Origin: Accumulibacter sp.
Lineage (GTDB): Bacteria > Pseudomonadota > Gammaproteobacteria > Burkholderiales > Rhodocyclaceae
Direction: 5' to 3'
Assembly (NCBI RefSeq): GCF_029255125.1
Contig: NZ_JAPUVR010000106.1
Location: forward strand, 1 to 53,315
DNA: 53,315 nucleotides
The first letter of the stretch is position 1, and each line of letters starts with the position of its first letter. The position numbers and the translations under genes are program-made. Below, one piece after another: positions 44,224-51,320 of the stretch. The notes beneath the pieces are model-generated. The model had not been told where the DNA came from, did no database searches, and worked only from the letters and a program-made list of their open reading frames with translations.

Positions 44224-44679
44224 ATGAAGCGCCGGCGCTTCGTCGGCATCGTCCGGCTGCTGCCGCTCGCTCCGGCGCTGCTGCCGGCGGCGTTCGCGGC
44301 CGGCTGCGCGCGCGAAGCCGAGCACGGCCCGGTCGACATCAAGTGGGATCGCGACCTCGACGCGCGCTGCGGCATGGTGATCAGCGACCGGCGCTTCGCG
44401 GCGCAGATTCGCGACCCGGCGGGCAAGGTCTGGAAGTTCGACGACATCGGCTGCGCCGTCTTCTGGCTCGCCCGCCAGCCCTTCGACGACAACGCGGCCA
44501 GGCTCGAATACTGGGTCGCCGACCAGCGCACGCTGGCCTGGCTCGACGCCCGCCAGGCGCACTACCTGGCGGGTCGCAAGAGCCCGATGGGCTACCAGTT
44601 CGCAGCGCAGGCGAACGCCGAAGACGGCAGCCTGAGCTACGGCGAAATGAAGCAGCGCATCCTGGCGCGCGGCAAATGA
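44224..44679 (+). CDS. nosL: NosL copper chaperone lipoprotein
   Basis: 151 residues. A lipoprotein-like signal with Cys28 (FAAGC). The NosL fold follows: RCGMVISDRRFAAQI, KFDDIGCAVFWL, YWVADQ, YLAGRKSPMGYQF. NosL binds Cu(I) on the outer face and hands it to NosD. ATG at 44224 is 25 nt after nosF. Confidence 0.92.
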   Translation: MKRRRFVGIVRLLPLAPALLPAAFAAGCAREAEHGPVDIKWDRDLDARCGMVISDRRFAAQIRDPAGKVWKFDDIGCAVFWLARQPFDDNAARLEYWVADQRTLAWLDARQAHYLAGRKSPMGYQFAAQANAEDGSLSYGEMKQRILARGK

Positions 44680-44710
44680 GCCGGCGGCAGCCCGCGCCGA
44701 GCAGCCCGGC

Positions 44711-45538
44711 ATGAACGCATTCCTGCTCACCGCCCGCCTGGACATCGTCGAATCGCTGCGCGCGCGCTGGTTCCTCGTCTACAGCCTGGTTTTCGGCGGC
44801 ATCGTCGCGCTACTCTTTGCCTTCGGTCTGACCGAATCGCGCGTTCTCGGCTTCATCGGCCTGTCGCGTCTGCTCGTCACCTACATCCAGTTGACCATGG
44901 CCATCCTGCCGGTCTTCGTCCTCATCACCACCGTGCGCTCGGTCGCCGGCGACCGCGAGGCCGGCGTCTACGAGTACCTGCTCGCGCTGCCGGTCGGTCT
45001 CGCCGCGTGGTTCTGGGGCAAGCTGCTCGGCCGCTACCTGGTCATTTTCCTGCCCGTCTTCGCGGCCATGCTCGGCGCCGTCGTCTGGTCGCTCTTCCAG
45101 GCGATCGACGTGCCGTGGGCGATGTTCTTCTACTACACTGGGCTGCTCGCCGCGCTCGCCTGGTGCTTCCTCGGCATCGGCATGCTGATCTCGACGCTGG
45201 CGCGCAGCACCGACGTTGCGCAGGGCGCCGCCTTTCTCGTCTGGCTGTGCATGCTCCTCTTCCTCGACCTGATCCTGCTCGGCCTGCTGATCCAGGGTCG
45301 CGCCGCGCCCGAAGTCGCGGTCGGCATCGCGCTGCTCAACCCGCTGCAGGTCTTCCGCACCGCCGCGCTGGCCATGTTCGACCCGCAACTGATCGTCCTC
45401 GGCCCGTCGGCCTACGTCATCCTCGACCTCTTCGGGCGCGACGGCTTCCGCCTTTACGCGCTGCTCTACCCGCTCTTCATCGGCGCGCTGTGCGCGCTGG
45501 CCGGCTACTGGACGTTCCGGCGCAGCGACCTGCCGTAA
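44711..45538 (+). CDS. nosY: NosY ABC membrane permease
   Basis: 275 residues with six hydrophobic helices; NosY/ABC-2 family features TTVRSVAGDREAGVYEYLLALPV at ~75-97. Membrane half of NosDFY. It is the last recognised gene of the nos run and is followed by the promoter region of an unrelated gene. Confidence 0.9.
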   Translation: MNAFLLTARLDIVESLRARWFLVYSLVFGGIVALLFAFGLTESRVLGFIGLSRLLVTYIQLTMAILPVFVLITTVRSVAGDREAGVYEYLLALPVGLAAWFWGKLLGRYLVIFLPVFAAMLGAVVWSLFQAIDVPWAMFFYYTGLLAALAWCFLGIGMLISTLARSTDVAQGAAFLVWLCMLLFLDLILLGLLIQGRAAPEVAVGIALLNPLQVFRTAALAMFDPQLIVLGPSAYVILDLFGRDGFRLYALLYPLFIGALCALAGYWTFRRSDLP

Positions 45539-45622
45539 GTCGGCGGTGAAGCGCCGCCCGCCGGGCGTGCCAGCGTGTAGCCGTCGGCCGGCGAGCATGC
45601 CCGGCCATTTTTCCGGCAGAGG

Positions 45623-45637
45623 TTTTCGGCTAATATC
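45623..45637 (+). promoter_or_regulatory. 15-nt element shared upstream of both TIR genes (copy 1)
   Basis: TTTTCGGCTAATATC is present here, 107 nt before the ATG at 45745, and again exactly at 51191-51205, 115 nt before the ATG at 51321. TAATAT could be a -10 hexamer. The surrounding sequence is not conserved, so the element is likely functional. Confidence 0.5.
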
Positions 45638-45744
45638 CGTCTCGTAGCCATTAGCCGTCGGCCGCCTTCGTCGGCTTCTCACTCTTCCTTGGCCTCCTCC
45701 TTCACGCACGCTGCCTGCCCCATGCTGTTCGCTCCGAGTCCACG

Positions 45745-48700
45745 ATGAGACGCGCCGCGCCCGCTACCACACCGACCGACTTCTTCATCAGCTACACGCA
45801 AGCCGATGAAGACTGGGCGGCGTGGATTGCCTGGCAGCTCGAAGAGGCCGGCTACCGGACGCTGATCCAGGCGTGGGATTTCGCTGCCGGCGGCAACTTC
45901 GTCGGCGAGATGCAGCGCGCACTGCAGACAGCGGCGCGCACGATTGCCGTGCTGTCGGACGAGTACCTGGCGGCGCCCTTTCCGCACGCCGAGTGGACGG
46001 CTGCTTTCGCGCAGGACCCGACAGCCGAAGCCGGCCGCCTGCTGCCGGTGCGCGTGGCGGCCTGCCGGCCGGACGGGCTGCTGGGGCAGGTCGTCTACAT
46101 CGATCTCGTCGGGCTCGACGAGGCGACCGCGCGGACGAAACTGCTGACCGAAGTCTACCGCGGCAGGCGCAAGCCGGCGACGCCGCCCGGCTTTCCGGGC
46201 CCAGCCCGGGCGACGTCCGGCGGCGCCGCCACGACGCCATCGCCGCCCGCTTTTCCCGGAAGCGCGGAGAACCCCTTGCGCGCGCTGCAGCAAGCCGTCG
46301 TTGCCGGTGGCGAGCTGCCGGAGCTTGCTGAGGCTGCGCTGCGCGAGATCGGGGCCCACTCGCCGCGCACGCTGGCCGAATACCGCCTCGGCCGCATCGC
46401 CGAATGGTCGCAGCCGCGGCACGCGCTGAACAAGCGCTTCACGCGGTTGACGCTGCTGCTCGATCAGGGACAGGACGCGCAAGGCGTTCGCTGGCAGCCG
46501 CAGGCGCAGAGTTTCGACGACCTGCGCCAGGTGCTTGCCGCCGCGGTCGATGCGCCGGCGCTCGTCGTCCTCGGCCCGCCGGGCTGCGGCAAGAGCACGC
46601 TGCTGCGCCGGCTCGAACTCGACCTCGCCTGCGCCGCGCTGCGCGCCGGCGGCGGGGAGGGCGAGCCTCAGGGCACAACGAGTGCGGACGCCGACGCCGA
46701 CGCCGACGAGAGCGTCATCACCTTCTTCGTGCCGCTCAACCGCTACCGGCCGGCGAACCCCGGCGCAGCGCTGCCGTTGCCGGGCGACTGGCTGACGGCC
46801 GAATGGGCGCGCCGCACGCCCGATCTGCCGGCGCTCGCCGACATCCTGCGCGGCCGCCGGCTGCTCCTGCTGCTCGACGCGGTGAACGAAATCCCGCACA
46901 CCGACGCGGCCGACTACGAACAGCGCATCGAGCTCTGGCGCGACTTTCTCGCCCGACCGCCGACCGGGTGGCGCATGCGGGCGATCTTCTCGTGCCGCAG
47001 CCTGGACTACAGCGCCTCGCTGTCGACGCCGGAGTTGTCGGTGCCGCACGTGCGCATCGAACAACTCTCCGACCGCCAGGTTGAAGACTTCCTCGCCGCG
47101 TACAGCCCGGCGCACGGCGCCGACCTCTGGCGACAACTGCGCGGCACGCCGCAGCTCGATCTTTTCCGCTCGCCGTTCTACCTACGGCTGTTGATCGCCC
47201 AGGCCGGCGAAGGCGGGCCGCTGCTGCGCGGTCGCGCCGCACTGTTCACCGGCTTCGTCCGTCAGGCGCTGCTGCGCGAAATCGAAGCCGGCAATCGGCT
47301 CTTCCGCCCCGGCTTCCTGCTCGACCGACGAGACAACGAACATATCGTTCGCCGCGCCTGGCGCAATGCGCTCGACCTGCCGACGCGCGGTCCGCTGCTG
47401 CCGGCGCTCAGCCGCCTGGCGCATGCCCTGCAGGCGCGCCGCGCGCCGGGCGAAGCCTCGCGCGTGGGCGTGCCGTGGGACGACGCCTGCCAGCTCCTCG
47501 CCGCGGCGGACGCCGCGCCGGCGGCCGAGCTGCTGCACGCCGGCGGCGCGCTGCAGGTGCTCGAAGAACAATGGGACGACATCCTCTACGTCCACCAGTT
47601 GTTGCAGGAGTATTTCGCTGCCCGCGCGCTGGCCGCGCATCCGCAACCGGGCCTGGTCGCCGGCGAATGGCGCGCCGACCGCGTCTCGCCCAGCCTGAGC
47701 GAAGTCATCGCCGGCCTGGGCGACGCCGACCCGCTGCCGGCGCTGCCGGGCAGCGGCTGGGAAGAGGCCTTTGTCCTCGCCGCGGCGCTGGCGCCGCGCG
47801 CCGACGACTTCGTCGCTGCCGTCGGCGCGGTAAACCTGCCGCTCGCCGGTCGCTGCGCCGCGCAGCCGGATGTGGCCGTTTCCGAGCCGTTGCGCCGGCG
47901 GCTGCAGGACGAGTTGATCGCCCGCAGCCGCGACCGGGCGGCCGACCTGCGCGCGCGCATCGGCGCGGCGCGCGCGCTGGGCGAACTCGGCGACCCGCGT
48001 TACGAACGGCGCAGCGGGCCGCACGGCGCCTACTTGCTGCCGCCGCTGGTGGCGATTGCCGGCGGCGACTACCCGCTGGGCAGCGACGAAGGGCTGTACG
48101 ACAATGAAGCGCCGGCGCATCGCGTGTCGGTCGCCGCCTTCGCCATTGCCCGTTTTGCGCTGAGCAACGCCGAGTGGCGGCTGTTCATCGAAGCCGGCGG
48201 CTACGACGACGAGCGCTGGTGGGAGGGCGAAGCAGCGCAAGCCTGGCGCCGCGGCGAAGGCACGGCCGACGGGCCGAAGGAGGCCTCGCTTGACGCCCGG
48301 CGCTGGGTGCAGGACAACCTAGCGGCGGTGCGCCTGTGGCCAGCCGAGGGCCGCATGACTTTGCAGCGGCTGACCGATTGGGAGAAGTGGTGCGCGATGT
48401 CCGACGCCGAGTTTGCAGCGCTGCTTGAAGGCGAGTACCCGTCCGGTCGGCAGAGGCAGCCGACGTACTGGAACGATCCAGCGTTCAACCAGGCGGCGCA
48501 GCCGGTAGTCGGTGTGTCCTGGTACGAAGCGTGCGCGTACTGCGCGTGGCTGTCGGAGCAGACAGGGCAGGCGTGGCGGTTGGCGAGCGAGGCGGAGTGG
48601 GAAGCTGCGGCGCGCGGAAGGGCGGGTCGGCGTTACCCGTGGGGAGACGATTTCGACCCTGCACGCGCGAACACCTTCGAAACGCACGCGCGTACAACGA

Positions 48701-49005
48701 CGCCGGTGGGGGTGTTTGCCGGCGGCGACACGCTGGAGGCCGTGGCCGATCTGAGCGGCAACGTCTGGGAATGGACGAGCAGCGCGTACGAGTCGTACCC
48801 CTACGTGGCGGACGATGGGCGCGAAGATCCGGATCGGACGACGCCCCGGCGCGTGGTGCGCGGCGGCTCTTGGTTCGACGACCGCGACTTCGCGCGCTTT
48901 ACTTACCGCGGCCGCCGCCATCCTGGAACCCGCAACAACGCCCTTGGCGTTCGGGTGGTGTGTGTGTCCCCCATCCTTTTGAACCGCTGCCCACCGGAAT
49001 GCTGA
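45745..49005 (+). CDS. TIR-NACHT-FGE-sulfatase protein, candidate DGR target
   Basis: 1086 residues. Residues ~11-135 are a TIR domain (TIR_2-like, DFFISYTQADEDWAAWIAWQLEEAGY). The catalytic Glu for NAD cleavage cannot be identified with certainty. A Pro/Gly-rich linker with two FPG repeats follows (~145-175). The NACHT/STAND NTPase (~220-700) has Walker A GPPGCGKST at 277-285 and Walker B LLLLLDAVNEIP at 373-384, with a low-complexity insert (ADADADAD) between them. The FGE-sulfatase fold (~766-1086) has GNVWEW and RRVVRGGSW. Residues 1044-1065 are the variable stretch and the last 20 residues match those of the 346-3144 protein. Likely a conflict-type sensor; ligand unknown. Confidence 0.88.
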   Translation: MRRAAPATTPTDFFISYTQADEDWAAWIAWQLEEAGYRTLIQAWDFAAGGNFVGEMQRALQTAARTIAVLSDEYLAAPFPHAEWTAAFAQDPTAEAGRLLPVRVAACRPDGLLGQVVYIDLVGLDEATARTKLLTEVYRGRRKPATPPGFPGPARATSGGAATTPSPPAFPGSAENPLRALQQAVVAGGELPELAEAALREIGAHSPRTLAEYRLGRIAEWSQPRHALNKRFTRLTLLLDQGQDAQGVRWQPQAQSFDDLRQVLAAAVDAPALVVLGPPGCGKSTLLRRLELDLACAALRAGGGEGEPQGTTSADADADADESVITFFVPLNRYRPANPGAALPLPGDWLTAEWARRTPDLPALADILRGRRLLLLLDAVNEIPHTDAADYEQRIELWRDFLARPPTGWRMRAIFSCRSLDYSASLSTPELSVPHVRIEQLSDRQVEDFLAAYSPAHGADLWRQLRGTPQLDLFRSPFYLRLLIAQAGEGGPLLRGRAALFTGFVRQALLREIEAGNRLFRPGFLLDRRDNEHIVRRAWRNALDLPTRGPLLPALSRLAHALQARRAPGEASRVGVPWDDACQLLAAADAAPAAELLHAGGALQVLEEQWDDILYVHQLLQEYFAARALAAHPQPGLVAGEWRADRVSPSLSEVIAGLGDADPLPALPGSGWEEAFVLAAALAPRADDFVAAVGAVNLPLAGRCAAQPDVAVSEPLRRRLQDELIARSRDRAADLRARIGAARALGELGDPRYERRSGPHGAYLLPPLVAIAGGDYPLGSDEGLYDNEAPAHRVSVAAFAIARFALSNAEWRLFIEAGGYDDERWWEGEAAQAWRRGEGTADGPKEASLDARRWVQDNLAAVRLWPAEGRMTLQRLTDWEKWCAMSDAEFAALLEGEYPSGRQRQPTYWNDPAFNQAAQPVVGVSWYEACAYCAWLSEQTGQAWRLASEAEWEAAARGRAGRRYPWGDDFDPARANTFETHARTTTPVGVFAGGDTLEAVADLSGNVWEWTSSAYESYPYVADDGREDPDRTTPRRVVRGGSWFDDRDFARFTYRGRRHPGTRNNALGVRVVCVSPILLNRCPPEC
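48874..48939 (+). other. Candidate DGR variable region 2 (VR2)
   Basis: 22 codons encoding residues 1044-1065, aligned without gaps to 412-477 (minus). See that entry for the counts. Residues that vary are interleaved with constant R, A, H, P, G and N. Many variable codons end in C, as expected for AAC codons in a template. Confidence 0.78.
48940..48999 (+). other. IMH-like constant block 2
   Basis: 60 nt identical to 352-411 (minus strand), covering ALGVRVVCV to CPPE. It is followed by a pyrimidine-rich stretch that is similar but not identical between the two copies, and then by the hairpins at 49037-49094. Confidence 0.75.
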
Positions 49006-49036
49006 TCACTGATTTTCTGATCTTCTGCTCCTCTGT

Positions 49037-49094
49037 CGCCGCGCAGCGGCGTCGTTCTTCGGCTTTTCCGCTTTTCACCGGGCGCGCAGCGCCC
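49037..49094 (+). repeat. Two GCA-loop hairpins downstream of variable region 2
   Basis: CGCCGC-GCA-GCGGCG at 49037-49051 is identical to the first hairpin beyond VR1 and begins 38 nt after the constant block, exactly as there. GGGCGC-GCA-GCGCCC at 49080-49094 is a second hairpin of the same design, one base pair shorter than its VR1 counterpart. Confidence 0.7.
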
Positions 49095-49561
49095 GCGCCT
49101 TGTTGCGGGCGATTTTCTCCGTGTTTCCACTGAGCTTTCCGAGAAACTACGGATGGTGCAAGCCCCTTGGTCTCGTTACGCTTGTGTGGTGCGCGCTACG
49201 GCTGAGGGCGGCGTCGCCTGTCACCGTTGGGCTGGCGGTGCGGCGGGTGAAGGGCGGTTTTGCTCGTCGCCGGGCGAGCAGCGAGCATCGCCTGTGGAGC
49301 CCTCCCGGCAGAGCCCGAGACGCTCGCGAACGGAAGGCGAGATCCGGTGAAGCGGCGTCGTCCGTGCACGCCGGTTGGCCGAGCTCTCGGCCTGGCCGTC
49401 CCGTCCGCGGCTTGACCGTGCCGGCAACGAGCGGCTTCGCTGGCTGGCGTGCCCTTTTTGCCGGAGGGGCTGGCTCCCGGTCTCGGGCGTAGCGCGTTTA
49501 TCGCCTGCCGCCGTTGCTGCGCGGCGGGCGTGTTCGCGTTCTTTGACCGGGGGAGATATCG
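49095..49561. other. 467-nt region without a supported gene
   Basis: Between the second hairpin and the chemoreceptor start. Frames exist on both strands but show no recognisable domain. A GGGGGAGATATCG segment directly before 49562 serves as the ribosome-binding site of the next gene. Nothing else is seen. Confidence 0.45.
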
Positions 49562-51091
49562 ATGTTCCGCAATCTCAATCTGGGTACCCGCCTGGGAGCT
49601 GCCTTCGCTGCCGTACTCATCCTGCTGCTTGGCGTCGCCGGGATCGGCTTCAAGCGTGTTGGCGACCTGCAGGCCGAGATCAGCGATCTGGTCCAGGACA
49701 AGAACCGGAAAGTCAGGCTGGCCAACGAGCTCAACGACATCGTGCATGTGGCTGCCGCGTCGCGCCTGAACATGTTGATTCTGCGCAACGACGAGGCGAG
49801 TCACAACGAACTCGAGCAACGCGCGGCAGCGAGCAAGCGGGCGACCGAGATCATCGACACGCTCGCCGGTTTGCGCGATGGCGAGGCGGGCGAGGCGGGC
49901 AAGGCAGCGCTGGCGGCGATCGTGCAGGCGCGGGCGGCGTCGAACGCGATGTCCGGCACGCTGCAGGAGATGATCAAGGCGAAGGAATGGGAGGCGGCGG
50001 TCAGCCATTTCGGCAAGCACTATCGTCCGGCGCAAGCGGCTTATCTGAAAGCCATCGGCGATTTCGTCGGGCAGCAGAATGAGCGCGCCGAGGAGGTCAG
50101 CCGGCGAGCGGAGGGGCTGGTCGCCTCGACGCACGTGCTGATCGCCGGCCTGGCCGCGGCGGCGGTCTTGCTCGGTGGCGCGCTGGCGACCTGGATTTGC
50201 CTTTCGATTACGCGACCGATCCACAGCGCGCTGCAGGTTGCCGGCGCGCTCGCCGAGGGTGATCTGTCGGTCGGCATCGAGGCGGATGGCAAGGACGAAC
50301 TCGGCCAGTTGCTGACGGCGATGCAGGCGATGGTCGGTAAGCTGGGTACGATCATCGGCGAGGTGCTCGCCGCCGCCGACAATGTATCGAACGCCTCCGG
50401 CCAGGTGTCGTCCACCGCCGTTTCGCTCTCGCAGTCGACCAGCGAGCAGGCGGCGGCGGCCGAGGAAACCAGTGCCAGCATCGAAGAGATGAGCGCCGCG
50501 ATCGTGCGCAACAGCGAGAACGCGAAAGTCACCGAGGGCATGGCCGCGGGCGCTGCGCGGCAGGCGGGCGAGGGCGGTGCGGCGGTGGCTCGCACGGTCG
50601 AGGCGATGAAGAGCATCGCCGGCAAGATCGGCATCGTCGACGACATCGCCTACCAGACGAATCTGCTGGCGCTCAACGCAGCGATCGAGGCGGCGCGCGC
50701 CGGCGAGCACGGCAAGGGCTTCGCCGTCGTTGCCGCCGAGGTGCGCAAACTCGCCGAACGCAGCCAGGTTGCCGCGCAGGAAATCGGCACGCTGGCGCGT
50801 GATTCGGTCGGCCTCGCGGAAGGCGCCGGCGCGCTGCTCGTCGAAATGGTGCCGTCGATCCGCAAGGTGTCCGACTTCGTGCGCGAAATCGCCGCCGCCT
50901 CGCACGAGCAGTCCACGCGGGTTGGCCAGATCAGCAGCGCGATGGGCCACTTGAATCAGGCGACGCAGCAGAACGCTTCGGCCTCCGAGCAACTCGCCGC
51001 GACGGCCGAAGAACTCGGTGCGCAGGCCATACAGTTGCAGGAGCTGATGGACTTTTTCCACCTTGGCCGCAAGGCGCACATCGCCGGCTGA
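49562..51091 (+). CDS. Methyl-accepting chemotaxis protein
   Basis: 509 residues. TM1 is ~8-30, a helical periplasmic (4HB_MCP-type) sensor spans ~31-185, and TM2 is ~190-212. HAMP follows, then a long coiled-coil signalling domain with the hairpin-tip motif [30 protein letters not shown]. It directs CheA activity; the ligand is not predictable. It lies between two TIR-NACHT paralogues, both on the same strand. Confidence 0.93.
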   Translation: MFRNLNLGTRLGAAFAAVLILLLGVAGIGFKRVGDLQAEISDLVQDKNRKVRLANELNDIVHVAAASRLNMLILRNDEASHNELEQRAAASKRATEIIDTLAGLRDGEAGEAGKAALAAIVQARAASNAMSGTLQEMIKAKEWEAAVSHFGKHYRPAQAAYLKAIGDFVGQQNERAEEVSRRAEGLVASTHVLIAGLAAAAVLLGGALATWICLSITRPIHSALQVAGALAEGDLSVGIEADGKDELGQLLTAMQAMVGKLGTIIGEVLAAADNVSNASGQVSSTAVSLSQSTSEQAAAAEETSASIEEMSAAIVRNSENAKVTEGMAAGAARQAGEGGAAVARTVEAMKSIAGKIGIVDDIAYQTNLLALNAAIEAARAGEHGKGFAVVAAEVRKLAERSQVAAQEIGTLARDSVGLAEGAGALLVEMVPSIRKVSDFVREIAAASHEQSTRVGQISSAMGHLNQATQQNASASEQLAATAEELGAQAIQLQELMDFFHLGRKAHIAG

Positions 51092-51190
51092 GCCGCTGCC
51101 GGCGGCCGCAGCGCCGGGCTGGTCGTCGCGCCGCTGACGATCGCGCGATGACGCGCGACTGGCCTGGCGATCCTCTCCGCAGCACGGGTA

Positions 51191-51205
51191 TTTTCGGCTA
51201 ATATC
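51191..51205 (+). promoter_or_regulatory. 15-nt element shared upstream of both TIR genes (copy 2)
   Basis: Exact match to 45623-45637 (TTTTCGGCTAATATC), 115 nt before the ATG at 51321. Confidence 0.5.
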
Positions 51206-51320
51206 ATCGTCCCCGGCATCGCTCGCCGAGAGCGGACGACACCGGACGGCATTGCCGAGAGCAGCGCGCAGCGCTGGCCAGTTTCTCGGCATTCCGCCTA
51301 CCGCCCAGCCCGAGCCCACG

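Noticed and set aside
42327-44531. 734-codon minus-strand frame opposite nosH-nosF-nosL
   Set aside because: Shadow of three recognised genes.
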